A stretch of DNA of 64,000 nucleotides from Phaeobacter sp. 22II1-1F12B (GCF_002210165.1 NZ_AQQP01000012.1:1-64000), one strand, 5' to 3'. Positions 41,607-51,288 are shown, counted from the stretch's first letter. Translations and numbers: made by a program. Notes: generated from the letters alone by a model not told the origin.

Positions 41607-43348
41607 GCGGCCTGTTCCTCTTGCCAGGGTTCAAGATGCACGGTGAATTCCGCGCCGCCCGCCTCGCTGTTGCGGCCCCGGATATCGCCGCCAAAACTCT
41701 GCACCAGCCCGTATGAGATCGAAAGCCCCAGCCCCATGCCTTCGGAAAGGCCCACAGCTTTTGTCGTGTAAAACGGGTCGAATATCTTTTCGGGATCGTC
41801 GATGCCGGGGCCGGTATCGCGGATCAGCACGGTCAGCGGCGGGCCTTGGTCTATGGCGACAGTCAGGCTCTTTTCGCTCTGGTTCTGCATCGCGTCGATG
41901 GCATTGGTCACGAGGTTGAGGAACACCTGCCCCAACCGCACCTCGCCGCCCCGCGCCCAGACCGGGCCCGGGGGACGGTCGTAGTGTAGTGTCACACCTT
42001 CCTGTTCCAGCCGCGCCGAGACCATTTCCAGCACGCTGTCCAGCGCCGCCACCACGTCGACCCGACGCGGTGTTTCGCTTTCCTGCCGCGAGAAGGTGCG
42101 CAGGTTCTGGATGATCCGGCCCATGCGCCGCGCCAGTTCAGAGATCCGGCCAAGGTTGGCGGCGGCCACGTCATCGCGTCCACGTTCGAGATATTGCGCC
42201 CCGTTCTCGGCGAAGGAACGGATTGCCATAAGCGGCTGGTTCAACTCGTGACTGATGCCCGCGCTCATCTGGCCCAAAGCTGAGAGTTTACCCGCCTGAA
42301 CGAGATCCGCCTGCGCTCGGGTCAGCGCGGCCTCTGCCTCCTGCCGCTCGGCGATTTCGCGGCGCAGCCGGGTGTTGGTGGTCGACAGGGCGCGGGTACG
42401 CTGCGCCACGCGGGCTTCGAGCACGGCATTGGCCTCGGCCAGCGTGCGCCGCCGGATCGTTGCCACGAAAAGCGTCGCGCCAAAGGCAAGGCAGATCGCC
42501 GCCACCGCCGCCGCCTGCAACCCTGCCAACCGCCGCGCCGGGGCGATGTCAACAAGCACTTCGCCGGTCAGGCCCACCGTGGGCATGGTCTGCGCCAGAT
42601 GCAGCGCTCGTGCGGGCAGATACGGCCCCCAGCCCATCTCCCATATCTCGTGGCCTGAAAACATCCATGTCCGGAAGGCGCCCGCCGTGCCATCGGGCGC
42701 AACTAGTCCGATTCCTCCCGCCGGACGGTCCCAGCCCAGAAGTTCCGAGCGGTTGGTCACGAAAACATCGCCGCTCAGATCGGTGAAAAGGACCGCCGGA
42801 TTGTCGCCGCGCCATGCCTGTTCGATCAGCTCGATATCGGCGACGAGAACCAGCGCGCCGCGCACCGCGCCACCCGGCGCGAAACTGGGCGCGGCAAAGA
42901 AATAGGCGCGCTGCCCGCCCAACTGCCCGTGATCGCGCCCAAGCGCGCCCTGCGTCGCCCGCTGGAAATAGGGCGTGCCGCTGATGTCTTCGGGGCTGTC
43001 CAGCTCGGCACTGGCAATCACCCGGCCATCGCGATCCGCATAGATGATATCCATTGCGCCGGTCTTGTCGGCCACCTCGCGCAAGAGCCCGTTGGCCGCC
43101 CCCACCCGTTCGGGCAGGTTCAGCCGCTCAAGCCCCGGATGGTCGGCCATCAGCACAGCAAGTTCCTGATATGTCTGCAATTGTGTCGCCAAACGGTCGC
43201 TGGCCAGCGCCAGATCGGATTCCGCGCGGCGCGCAAGCTGATCAAGCGCCTGATCGTAGCCATAGCGCCAGACAACGCCGGTTAGCGCGGCGACGGCCAG
43301 CAGGAAGACCGGCACGACAAGGTTGAAAGGTTTGATCCAGCTTTTCAT
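41603..43348 (-). CDS. dctB: C4-dicarboxylate sensor histidine kinase DctB
   Basis: A 581-residue membrane sensor. A first helix (VVPVFLLAVAALTGVVWRYGY), a periplasmic double-PAS (Cache) region of about 240 residues with FAAPSF and GDVFVTNRSELLGW, a second helix (AAAVAAICLAFGATLFVATI), a coiled coil, the H box (SAGISHELNQPLMAIRSF) and ATPase motifs (NLVTNAIDAM, IRDTGPGI, GMGLGLSISYGLVQ) follow. ATG 43348 is chosen as the residue before the first helix; ATG 43399 is possible. It forms an operon with dctD. Confidence 0.92.
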   Translation of the reverse strand: MKSWIKPFNLVVPVFLLAVAALTGVVWRYGYDQALDQLARRAESDLALASDRLATQLQTYQELAVLMADHPGLERLNLPERVGAANGLLREVADKTGAMDIIYADRDGRVIASAELDSPEDISGTPYFQRATQGALGRDHGQLGGQRAYFFAAPSFAPGGAVRGALVLVADIELIEQAWRGDNPAVLFTDLSGDVFVTNRSELLGWDRPAGGIGLVAPDGTAGAFRTWMFSGHEIWEMGWGPYLPARALHLAQTMPTVGLTGEVLVDIAPARRLAGLQAAAVAAICLAFGATLFVATIRRRTLAEANAVLEARVAQRTRALSTTNTRLRREIAERQEAEAALTRAQADLVQAGKLSALGQMSAGISHELNQPLMAIRSFAENGAQYLERGRDDVAAANLGRISELARRMGRIIQNLRTFSRQESETPRRVDVVAALDSVLEMVSARLEQEGVTLHYDRPPGPVWARGGEVRLGQVFLNLVTNAIDAMQNQSEKSLTVAIDQGPPLTVLIRDTGPGIDDPEKIFDPFYTTKAVGLSEGMGLGLSISYGLVQSFGGDIRGRNSEAGGAEFTVHLEPWQEEQAA

Positions 43349-43410
43349 CGCGCCCAGACTATCAGGCGCGGGCTTGCATTGACCAGTGGCGCCTGACAAA
43401 GCTCTGCCGC

Positions 43411-44607
43411 ATGAAGCAGTTGCGCCAATCCCCGGGTGATCCCGCGTTCGTCCAGAACCCCTATCCGTTCTACGCGGCAGCGCGTGCAGAGGGGCATCTG
43501 CATCATTGGACCGATTATGGGATGGTCGCCGCCTTTTCCCACGAAGCTGTCAGTTCACTGCTGCGCGACAAGCGCATGGGTCGCGAGGTGCCGTCCGAAA
43601 TGGCGCAGCCGCCGCGCCCCGAGCTGGCCGCCTTTGACGCGATCGAGGCGCATTCCATGCTGGAAATCGAACCGCCGCGCCACACAAGGCTGCGCGGACT
43701 GGTATTGCGCGCCTTTACCTCGCGCGCCATTGCCGCGCTGGCCGGGGATATCGAAGCTCTCTGCCATGAGCTGATCGATGGTTTTCCGGCCGAGCCTTTC
43801 GATCTGCTTCCGACCTATTGCACCGAGATCCCGCTGCGCACCATCGCGCGGCTGCTCGGTGTGCCCGAGGATATGTGCCCGAACCTGCTCGCGTGGTCGC
43901 ATGCGATGGTCGCGATGTATCAGGCCGAAACGCCACCCGGCACTGCCGAGGCCGCCAACCGTGCGAGTGCCGAGTTCACCGCCTATCTGACCGATTTCAT
44001 CGAACACCGCCGCCAAGCGATGCAGGATTCGCCGCCCGATGACCTGATAACGCGGCTGATCACGGTGCAGCAATCCGATGGCGACCGGCTGAGCATGGAG
44101 GAGCTTATCGCGACCTGCGTTCTGCTGCTGAATGCCGGGCACGAGGCGACCGTGCACAGCCTTGGCAACGGCATCAAGGCGCTGGTGGAGCATGGGTTTG
44201 GCATGGAGTGCCTGACCGATGAAGCCGTGGCGGGCACGGTCGAAGAGATCCTGCGTTACGACCCGCCGCTGCATATGTTCCAGCGCTATGCCTACGAGGA
44301 TTTCGAGGCCTTCGGACATGAATTCAAACGCGGCGATCAGGTCGCGCTCTTGCTGGGAGCAGCGAACCGTGACCCGGCCATCTGGCCCGATCCGGACCGG
44401 TTCGACCCAACGCGCAAACCTCTGACCCATTCGGCCTTCGGGGGCGGTGCGCATTTCTGCGTCGGCGCGCCGCTGGCGCGGCTGGAGATGCAGATCGCGC
44501 TGCAGGTGTTGTTCCGGCGATGCCCGGATCTGTCACTGGCACAGGCTCCGGTCTATGCCGACAGCTACCATTTCCACGGGCTGTCGGCGCTGATGATCAG
44601 TGCCTGA
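43411..44607 (+). CDS. Cytochrome P450
   Basis: A 398-residue soluble bacterial P450 monooxygenase. The I-helix acid-alcohol region is NAGHEATVHSLGN, the K-helix ExxR is EEILRYD, and the haem loop with the Cys ligand is FGGGAHFCVGAPLARLEM. Length is typical of class I enzymes that use ferredoxin and a reductase; no ferredoxin is adjacent. The substrate is unknown. It is divergent from dctB with a 62-base gap. Confidence 0.93.
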   Translation: MKQLRQSPGDPAFVQNPYPFYAAARAEGHLHHWTDYGMVAAFSHEAVSSLLRDKRMGREVPSEMAQPPRPELAAFDAIEAHSMLEIEPPRHTRLRGLVLRAFTSRAIAALAGDIEALCHELIDGFPAEPFDLLPTYCTEIPLRTIARLLGVPEDMCPNLLAWSHAMVAMYQAETPPGTAEAANRASAEFTAYLTDFIEHRRQAMQDSPPDDLITRLITVQQSDGDRLSMEELIATCVLLLNAGHEATVHSLGNGIKALVEHGFGMECLTDEAVAGTVEEILRYDPPLHMFQRYAYEDFEAFGHEFKRGDQVALLLGAANRDPAIWPDPDRFDPTRKPLTHSAFGGGAHFCVGAPLARLEMQIALQVLFRRCPDLSLAQAPVYADSYHFHGLSALMISA

Positions 44608-45003
44608 TCAGGCGAAACGACCGCTGCGCTGAAGCACTTCGATCTGGTAACCATCGGGATCGGCCACAAAGAAGAACCGTGCAATCAGCACACCGTCGCG
44701 CTCGAATTCCACGATCTTTCGCGGAGCAAAGCCCGCCGCCTCGAACCTTGCGTGTTCGGCGTCAAGATCATCGACGCTGAATGCCATGTGGCCATAGCCG
44801 TCGCCAAGGTCGTAAGGCTCGATGCGTTCCTTGTTGATGGTCAGCTCAAGCTCATGCCCGGCCTCTTCGTTCCAGAGATAGACCAGCGTGAAGTCGTCGA
44901 AATCCAGACGGTCGCTCTGCGTCAGCCCGAAAGCGTCGCGGTAAAAGGCGACCGAGCGAGCTTCGTCCAGAACGCGGATCATGGTGTGGATGGCTTTGGC
45001 CAT
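44608..45003 (-). CDS. VOC-family protein (glyoxalase I-like)
   Basis: A 131-residue vicinal-oxygen-chelate protein resembling lactoylglutathione lyase, which would isomerise the methylglyoxal-glutathione adduct. The opening HTMIRVLDEARSVAFYRDAFG with the first His ligand, LVYLWNEEAGHELELTIN, GDGYGHMAFSVDDLD and FFVADPDGYQIEVLQ with the Glu ligand are present. ATG 45003 has an AGGA site; the 20 residues of the longer frame are unlikely. It is convergent with the P450 gene, stop to stop. Confidence 0.85.
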   Translation of the reverse strand: MAKAIHTMIRVLDEARSVAFYRDAFGLTQSDRLDFDDFTLVYLWNEEAGHELELTINKERIEPYDLGDGYGHMAFSVDDLDAEHARFEAAGFAPRKIVEFERDGVLIARFFFVADPDGYQIEVLQRSGRFA

Positions 45004-45083
45004 GTGCGGTCCTTTCCTGAGGGTTTGGCCCCCGCTATAGGCATCCCGTTCGCGTCTTTCCACCCCGCCCAGTTACGTTGAAA

Positions 45084-45560
45084 TCAGGTGGAAATCTGAT
45101 CGAGCGGCAGCATCGTGGTCGATTTGATTTCCTCCATCGACAAAAGCGCGGTGACATTATGCACCCGCACCTCCGAGATCAGCGCCTGATAGAACTGGTC
45201 ATAGGCGCGCGCGTTCTTGACGCGCACCTTGAGGATATAGTCGATGTCGCCCGCCAACCGGTGCGCCTCTTGCACCTCGGGGCGGTCGCGCAGCGCCTTG
45301 AGAAAGGCCGCCTGCCATTCCGCCTCATGTTCGGAGGTGCGGATCAGCACGAAAAAGCAGGCCTCGAAACCCAGCGCCTCGGCATCCAGAACCACGGTCT
45401 GCTGCCCCATGATCCCAGCCTCGCGCAGCTTGCGGATTCGATTCCAGACCGGGGTCTTGGATGAGCCGACAGCCTTGGCGATATCGTCCAGCGACTGGCT
45501 GGCGTCGCGCTGCACTTCGGCCAGAATTTTCCGATCCACGTCGTCGATGCGAACTGACAT
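45084..45560 (-). CDS. Lrp/AsnC-family regulator
   Basis: A 158-residue feast/famine regulator. The N-terminal helix-turn-helix (DDVDRKILAEVQRDASQSLD, then DIAKAVGSSKTPVWNRIRKL) is followed by the RAM ligand domain (VQEAHRLAGDIDYILKVRV). It is divergent from cysG, with 146 bases between them containing a TTGACA hexamer (45628-45633), and is a plausible controller of the sulfur operon. Confidence 0.88.
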   Translation of the reverse strand: MSVRIDDVDRKILAEVQRDASQSLDDIAKAVGSSKTPVWNRIRKLREAGIMGQQTVVLDAEALGFEACFFVLIRTSEHEAEWQAAFLKALRDRPEVQEAHRLAGDIDYILKVRVKNARAYDQFYQALISEVRVHNVTALLSMEEIKSTTMLPLDQIST

Positions 45561-45706
45561 TCCTGTTTCTTTCCTTGTTTGGGTCGATTGTCCCGACTTG
45601 CGGCCAAATTGGAACGAATGTCCTTATTTGACAACCCCCATAGCGATTTGAAGGGAATATTTCCTATATTGCAGGTCAAGTCAAACAAACGGGCGGAGCC
45701 TGCGCG

Positions 45707-47101
45707 ATGCAACATTTCCCGATCTTTCTGGCAGTACAGGGCCAGCGCATCACCCTTTCGGGCGGTGGTGAAGCCGCGCTTGCCAAGCTGCGCCTGCTGA
45801 TGAAGACAGAGGCACGGATCGACGTGTTTGCCGCCGCTGTCGCCCCGGAAATCGAAACATGGGCGAGCGAGGGCAAACTGACCCTGACCCGCCGCACGCT
45901 TGCAAGTGGCGATGTGGACGGCTCGGCGCTGTTCTATGCCGCTGACGAGGATGAGGCCGAGGACTCCCGCACCGCAGGGCTTGCCCGCGCTGCCGGAGTG
46001 CTGGTGAACGTGGTCGACAACCTGCATGACAGCCAGTTCATCACACCCGCCATCGTTGATCGTGACCCGGTCACCGTCGCCATCGGCACCGAGGGCGCGG
46101 CCCCGGTGCTGGCCCGTGCGATCAAGGCCGATCTCGAGGCGCGCCTTCCGGTGACGCTTGGGCCGCTGGCGCGGATCGGCAAAGCCTTTCGCAAAGTGGC
46201 CGAGGCGCTGCCCTTTGGCCGTGCGCGGCGTGATTTCTGGGCCGATTACTATTTCAACGCAGGTCCTCGCGCGATGGATGAGGGCGGCGAAACCGCCGTT
46301 CACCCGGCGCTTGACGCGTTGCTGAACGATCACCTGACGCGACCGCAGCGCGACGGTCACGTGGCCTTTGTCGGCGCGGGTCCGGGCGATCCGGAACTGC
46401 TGACGCTCAAGGCCCGCCGCGCGCTGGACGAGGCAGACGTCGTGATCTACGACCGCCTGATTTCCAAGGAAATCCTTGAACTTGCCCGCCGCGAGGCGCT
46501 GATGCTCGATGTTGGCAAGGAAGGCTTTGGCCCATCGACCCCGCAAGAGGTCATCAATGACCTGCTGGTGGAACACGCCCGAAAAGGCGCACAGGTCGTG
46601 CGGCTGAAATCCGGCGACAGCACCGTGTTCGGACGGCTGGATGAGGAAATCGATGCCTGCGACGCGGCGGGTGTCACCTGGCATATCGTGCCGGGCATCA
46701 CCGCTGCTTCGGCTGCCGTGGCCGGGATTGGCCAGAGCCTGACGAAACGGGGCCGCAACGCGTCCGTGAGGTTCCTGACCGGCCATGACATGAAAGGTTT
46801 TGCCGATCACGACTGGGCCACGCTCGCGCGCCCGGGCGAGGTTGCCGCGATCTACATGGGTAAGAAATCCGCCCGTTTCATCCAGGGCCGCCTGATCATG
46901 CACGGGGCCGACCGCGCCACGGCGATCACCGTGATCGAAAACGCCTCGCGTCCCGATCAGCGCATTCTTTCGACAACGCTCGACACCCTGCCGACCGATC
47001 TGGCCGAGGCCGAGATGACCGGCCCTGCCCTTACATTTTACGGCCTCGCCCCGCGCGCGGCTGCCCTTGCCCTGCCCGAGATGCAAAAGGAACTCGCCTG
47101 A
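45707..47101 (+). CDS. cysG: Siroheme synthase CysG (three activities)
   Basis: A 464-residue fused enzyme making siroheme from uroporphyrinogen III. Residues 1-150 are the NAD-dependent precorrin-2 dehydrogenase/ferrochelatase part (GQRITLSGGGEAALAKLRLL; VNVVDNLHDSQFITPAIVDR). Residues about 220-460 are the SAM-dependent methyltransferase (VAFVGAGPGDPELLTLKARRAL, VVRLKSGDSTVFGRLDEEID, VPGITAASAAVAGIG). It leads the assimilatory sulfite reduction genes, which need siroheme. Its stop overlaps the next start. Confidence 0.95.
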   Translation: MQHFPIFLAVQGQRITLSGGGEAALAKLRLLMKTEARIDVFAAAVAPEIETWASEGKLTLTRRTLASGDVDGSALFYAADEDEAEDSRTAGLARAAGVLVNVVDNLHDSQFITPAIVDRDPVTVAIGTEGAAPVLARAIKADLEARLPVTLGPLARIGKAFRKVAEALPFGRARRDFWADYYFNAGPRAMDEGGETAVHPALDALLNDHLTRPQRDGHVAFVGAGPGDPELLTLKARRALDEADVVIYDRLISKEILELARREALMLDVGKEGFGPSTPQEVINDLLVEHARKGAQVVRLKSGDSTVFGRLDEEIDACDAAGVTWHIVPGITAASAAVAGIGQSLTKRGRNASVRFLTGHDMKGFADHDWATLARPGEVAAIYMGKKSARFIQGRLIMHGADRATAITVIENASRPDQRILSTTLDTLPTDLAEAEMTGPALTFYGLAPRAAALALPEMQKELA

Positions 47102-47406
47102 TGGCCCGCCCCTTTACCCCCAAAGTCGTCACCGCAAATGCCCTTCTTGAAGGCGACGTGATCTATCAGACCGCCGATGACCGCTGGTCTCGCGCGCTTT
47201 CCGAGGCCGAGGTGCTGCGCGACGAGGCGCTGGCCAAGCAACGGCTCGATTTTGCCGCACAGCAGGCCGGCGAAGTAGTCGGTGCCTATCTGGCCGAGGT
47301 CAAGATCGGCGCGAACGGCCCCGAGCCCACCCATTTCCGCGAGGAATTCCGCCTGACCGGCCCGTCGAACTATTTCCACGGCAAACAGGCCGAAACCGCC
47401 TCCTGA
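47101..47406 (+). CDS. DUF2849 protein
   Basis: A 101-residue soluble protein (MARPFTPKVVTANALLEGDV at the N-terminus, FHGKQAE near the end). DUF2849 genes regularly lie between cysG and cysI in alphaproteobacteria; a role in sulfite reduction is inferred only from that. The start codon shares its first A with the cysG stop. Confidence 0.8.
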   Translation: MARPFTPKVVTANALLEGDVIYQTADDRWSRALSEAEVLRDEALAKQRLDFAAQQAGEVVGAYLAEVKIGANGPEPTHFREEFRLTGPSNYFHGKQAETAS

Positions 47407-47458
47407 TCCGAACAAGACCCATCCGATGCCCCGCGCGGGGCTGGTGAAAGGAAAGACC

Positions 47459-49123
47459 ATGTATCAATATACCGATTTCGACCGCGATTTCCTTGCGGAA
47501 CGCAATGCCCAGTTCCGCGCACAGGTCGAGCGCCGCATCGACGGCTCGCTGACCGAGGACGAATTCAAGCCGCTGCGCCTGATGAACGGCGTCTACCTGC
47601 AACTGCACGCCTATATGCTGCGCGTGGCGATCCCCTATGGCACGCTGAACTCGGCGCAGATGCGCCAGCTCGCCCTGCTGGCCGAAAAGTGGGACAAGGG
47701 TTATGGCCATTTCACCACCCGCCAGAACATCCAGTACAACTGGCCACAGCTGCGCGACATTCCCGATATGCTCGACGCGCTGGCCGAGGTTGGCCTGCAC
47801 GCGATCCAGACCAGCGGCAACACAATCCGCAACGTGACGGCGGACCATTTCGCCGGGGCCGTTGGCGATGAAATCGCCGACCCGCGCCCGGTGGCCGAGC
47901 TCATCCGCCAGTGGTCCACCGATCACCCGGAATTCCAGTTCTTGGGCCGCAAGTTCAAGATCGCCGTGACCGGGGCCGAGCATGACCGTGCCGTGACCCG
48001 CGCCCATGACATCGGGCTGCGCATGGTGCGCCGCCACGGTCAGCCGGGTTATGAGGTGATCGTCGGTGGCGGTCTGGGCCGGACGCCGATGATCGGCAAG
48101 GTGATCCGCGAATTCCTGTCGCAAGAGGATCTGCTGCCCTATCTGGAATCCGTCCTTGCGGTTTATAACCAGCTTGGCCGGCGCGATAACAAGTACAAGG
48201 CGCGCATCAAAATCACTGTGCACGAAAACGGCATCGAGAAAATCCGCGAGTTGGTCGAGGCCGAATTCCCTGCCCGTCGCGCGCGCTTCAACGGTATCGA
48301 TCAGGTGCTGCTTGCCAAGTTCGAGGCGGCCTTTGCCAACCCGGAATTCCGCACCGCTTCGAGTGACGTCTATGACGTAGCGCACGGGTCTGACCCGGTG
48401 TTCCGCGCCTGGGCCGATACCAACCTGTTCGCGCACAAGGCGCCGGGCTATTCCATCGTCTCGATCAGCCTGAAGGCGCATGGCAAAACGCCAGGCGACG
48501 CGACGGCCGAGCAGATGCGGGTGATGGCGGATCTGGCCGAGCAATACGGTCATGACGAGCTGCGCATCAGCCATGAGCAGAACGTGATTCTGCCCCATGT
48601 CCACAAATCCGACCTGCCCGCGCTGCACGCGACGCTGAAAAAGCACGGGCTGGCGACGGCGAATATCGGGCTGATCTCGGATATCATCGCCTGCCCCGGC
48701 ATGGATTACTGCGCGTTGGCCACGGCCCGTTCGATCCCGATCGCGCAGGAAATCGCGACCCGCTTTGACGAGCTGAAGCTGGAACACGATGTCGGTCCGC
48801 TCAAGATCAAGATTTCGGGCTGCATCAACGCCTGCGGTCACCACCACGTGGGCCATATCGGCATTCTCGGTCTCGACCGTGCGGGCGTGGAAAACTACCA
48901 GATCACGCTGGGCGGTGACGGCACCGAGGATGCGACCATCGGCGAACGCGCCGGCCCGGGTTTCTCGGCCGAGGAGATCGTGCCTGCCATCGAACGGCTG
49001 GTGCTTGGCTATCTCGACCTGCGCGACAACCGCGAGGAAACCTTCCTCGACGCCTACCGCCGGTTGGGGGCCGCGCCCTTCAAGGCCGCGCTTTACCCCG
49101 AGGCCCGGGCCGATGCCGCTTGA
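47459..49123 (+). CDS. cysI: Ferredoxin-type nitrite/sulfite reductase (assimilatory)
   Basis: A 554-residue siroheme and 4Fe-4S enzyme reducing sulfite to sulfide with six electrons. It has both ferrodoxin-like repeats, the FTTRQNIQYNW siroheme-contact motif, and the cluster cysteines in ACPGMDYC and SGCINACGHHH. Context (cysG, cysH) favours sulfite over nitrite. ATG 47459 follows GAAAGGAAAG; the in-frame ATG at 47426 is less likely. The electron donor is probably ferredoxin via the Fpr encoded downstream. Confidence 0.93.
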   Translation: MYQYTDFDRDFLAERNAQFRAQVERRIDGSLTEDEFKPLRLMNGVYLQLHAYMLRVAIPYGTLNSAQMRQLALLAEKWDKGYGHFTTRQNIQYNWPQLRDIPDMLDALAEVGLHAIQTSGNTIRNVTADHFAGAVGDEIADPRPVAELIRQWSTDHPEFQFLGRKFKIAVTGAEHDRAVTRAHDIGLRMVRRHGQPGYEVIVGGGLGRTPMIGKVIREFLSQEDLLPYLESVLAVYNQLGRRDNKYKARIKITVHENGIEKIRELVEAEFPARRARFNGIDQVLLAKFEAAFANPEFRTASSDVYDVAHGSDPVFRAWADTNLFAHKAPGYSIVSISLKAHGKTPGDATAEQMRVMADLAEQYGHDELRISHEQNVILPHVHKSDLPALHATLKKHGLATANIGLISDIIACPGMDYCALATARSIPIAQEIATRFDELKLEHDVGPLKIKISGCINACGHHHVGHIGILGLDRAGVENYQITLGGDGTEDATIGERAGPGFSAEEIVPAIERLVLGYLDLRDNREETFLDAYRRLGAAPFKAALYPEARADAA

Positions 49124-49886
49124 TCGTCCGATGATACCCCCCTTGGACAAAACGTCCGACGCGCCGGTCGATCCCGCACTGGCCGAGCGCGTCGCGGCGC
49201 TGAACGCCCGGTTCCGCCACCACAGCGCGACCGAGGTGATGAAGGGTGCCCTGCGCGATGCTGGCCATATCGCGCTGGTGTCGAGCTTCGGCGCGGAATC
49301 CGTCGTGCTCTTGCACATGGCGGCCGTGATCGACCGCAAAGTGCCGGTGCTGTTCATCGACACCGAGATGCTGTTTACCGAAACGCTGGTCTACCAGTCC
49401 GAGGTGAGCGAGCGTCTGGGGCTGAAGAACGTGCACATCATCCGTGCGGCGGATATTGCAAAGCATGACCCGGACAATACGTTGCACCAGCGCGATACGG
49501 ATGCTTGCTGCGCCCTGCGCAAAACCGTGCCGCTGAACGCCGCGCTGGCGGATTTCGACGGCTGGATCACCGGGCGCAAACGGTTTCAGTCCGGCACCCG
49601 CGCCGCGCTCGATTTTTTCGAGGTTGAGGCAGGCACCGGCCGGATCAAGGTCAACCCGCTGGCGCACTGGGCGCCCGAGGACGTGCGCAACTACATGGAA
49701 GAAAACCGCCTGCCGCGTCACCCGCTGGTGGCCAAGGGCTATCCCTCGATCGGCTGCGCACCCTGCACCTCGCCGGTGAAGCCCGGCGAAGACCCGCGGG
49801 CCGGGCGCTGGCGCGATCAGGACAAGGAAGAATGCGGCATCCATTTTGTGAATGGCAAGATGGTGCGAACAGGAGCGACATCATGA
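49113..49886 (+). CDS. cysH: Adenylylsulfate (APS) reductase, assimilatory
   Basis: A 257-residue reductase. It has SSFGAESVVLLHM (nucleotide loop), ITGRKRFQSGTRA, and the Cys pairs DACCALRK and GCAPCTS that bind a 4Fe-4S cluster, marking APS rather than PAPS as substrate. The catalytic Cys is in EECGIH near the C-terminus. ATG 49113 overlaps cysI by 11 bases and has GAGG upstream; ATG 49131 is an alternative. Confidence 0.92.
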   Translation: MPLDRPMIPPLDKTSDAPVDPALAERVAALNARFRHHSATEVMKGALRDAGHIALVSSFGAESVVLLHMAAVIDRKVPVLFIDTEMLFTETLVYQSEVSERLGLKNVHIIRAADIAKHDPDNTLHQRDTDACCALRKTVPLNAALADFDGWITGRKRFQSGTRAALDFFEVEAGTGRIKVNPLAHWAPEDVRNYMEENRLPRHPLVAKGYPSIGCAPCTSPVKPGEDPRAGRWRDQDKEECGIHFVNGKMVRTGATS

Positions 49887-50290
49887 GCTTTATCGTAAAA
49901 GACACCGGTTTCATGTCGGACGACTGGCAGGGCGGCTTTGCCACTGCCGACGAACGCCCGAACGAGGCGCGCGGTCTCGATCTGCCTTCGGATGCGGATG
50001 TGACCGAGCTTGGCCCCCTGCTGGATCAGGTTGAAATGATCCGCGTAGATTTCCCAAGCTTCGCCGACGGGCGCGGGTTCACCATCGCGCGGCGGCTGCG
50101 GCTGATGGGCTTTACCGGGCGGCTGCGGGCCAAGGGTCATGTGATTGCCGATCAATATGCGATGGCGCGCCGGTCCGGTTTCGACGAGGTCGAGATCGAC
50201 GATGCGCTGGCTGCCCGCCAACCGGAAGATCAGTGGCTTGCCCGCGCAAATTGGAAGCAACACGACTATCAGGCAAGGCTGCGCGGCTAA
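49883..50290 (+). CDS. DUF934 protein
   Basis: A 135-residue protein with the family core (ELGPLLDQVEMIRVDFPSFADGRGFTIARRLR; quoted partly as VDFPSFADGRGF). DUF934 genes are standard members of cysHI operons; the exact role is not established. The ATG overlaps the cysH stop (ATGA), so it is translationally coupled. Confidence 0.85.
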   Translation: MSFIVKDTGFMSDDWQGGFATADERPNEARGLDLPSDADVTELGPLLDQVEMIRVDFPSFADGRGFTIARRLRLMGFTGRLRAKGHVIADQYAMARRSGFDEVEIDDALAARQPEDQWLARANWKQHDYQARLRG

Positions 50291-50361
50291 ACGCCCCTTT
50301 CCTTCCCCCCTTTCAACGCTTACTGGAAAAAGGAGCCGGTCCCCGGGGCCGGTATTCGCCT

Positions 50362-51210
50362 ATGACAGAAATGAGACCTGTGACCGATACCGTGACCGAA
50401 GCCACTCCCGTCAAGACGCCCACCCTGCCCGACGCCCAGACCGTAACTTCGGTCAAGCACTGGACCGACCGGCTCTTTTCGTTCCGCGTGACTCGTCCCG
50501 CCTCGCTGCGCTTTCGCTCGGGCGAATTCGTGATGATCGGGCTGATGGGCGATCCGGATCCCAAGACCGGCAAGCAGAAACCGCTGCTGCGCGCCTATTC
50601 CATCGCCTCGCCCGCATGGGACGACGAGCTGGAGTTCTATTCGATCAAGGTGCAGGACGGCCCGCTGACATCAAAACTTCAGCACATCCAGCCCGGCGAC
50701 CAGATCATCCTGCGTCCGAAACCCGTGGGCACGCTGGTGCATGACGCACTGCTGCCCGGCAAGCGTCTGTGGTTCTTTGCCACCGGCACCGGTTTCGCGC
50801 CCTTCGCCTCGCTCCTGCGCGAGCCGGAAACCTACGAGAAATACGACCAGATCATCATGACGCATACCTGCCGCGACGTGGCAGAGCTCGACTATGGCCG
50901 TGAACTTGTCGAAAGCCTCAAGGACGATCCGCTGATCGGCGAGCTGGTGGGCGACAAGGTCAAGTACTACCCGACCACTACCCGCGAGCAGAGCCCCAAG
51001 ATGGGCCGCATCACCAACCTGCTGAACGATGGCACCGTCTTCGCCGATCTGGGGATCGAGCCGATCACCCCGGAAACCGACCGGGGCATGGTTTGCGGCA
51101 GCCTCGATTTCAACAAGGACATGAAGGACGTGCTCGAAGCCTTTGGCCTGCGCGAGGGCGCCAATTCCGATCCCAAGGAATACGTGGTCGAAAAGGCCTT
51201 TGTCGGCTAA
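50362..51210 (+). CDS. fpr: Ferredoxin-NADP reductase
   Basis: A 282-residue flavoprotein. The FAD site is RAYSIASPAWDDELEFYSIK (quoted in part RAYSIASP), and the NADP site is FATGTGFAPFASLLREP; the C-terminal VEKAFVG tail is typical of bacterial Fpr. It probably reduces the ferredoxin feeding sulfite reductase. It lies 71 bases after the DUF934 gene and is followed by a strong terminator, closing the sulfur operon. Confidence 0.92.
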   Translation: MTEMRPVTDTVTEATPVKTPTLPDAQTVTSVKHWTDRLFSFRVTRPASLRFRSGEFVMIGLMGDPDPKTGKQKPLLRAYSIASPAWDDELEFYSIKVQDGPLTSKLQHIQPGDQIILRPKPVGTLVHDALLPGKRLWFFATGTGFAPFASLLREPETYEKYDQIIMTHTCRDVAELDYGRELVESLKDDPLIGELVGDKVKYYPTTTREQSPKMGRITNLLNDGTVFADLGIEPITPETDRGMVCGSLDFNKDMKDVLEAFGLREGANSDPKEYVVEKAFVG

Positions 51211-51234
51211 TTCCCGCGCGCATTTCTGAACGAC

Positions 51235-51260
51235 AAAAGGCGACCCTGGGGTCGCCTTTT
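51235..51260 (+). terminator. Strong intrinsic terminator after fpr
   Basis: A perfect 12-bp stem AAAAGGCGACCC/GGGTCGCCTTTT with a minimal loop ends in a T-run, 24 bases after fpr. Its T-rich mirror also serves the convergent membrane-protein gene. Confidence 0.9.
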
Positions 51261-51288
51261 TCATTTTATTTCAGACAGGTGAACCCGT

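Noticed and set aside
45344-47086. Minus-strand open frame of 580 codons
   Set aside because: It is antisense to cysG and crosses the Lrp gene in another frame; its end copies Lrp sequence out of register.
47300-49363. Minus-strand open frame of 687 codons
   Set aside because: It is antisense to cysI and cysH with no protein features.
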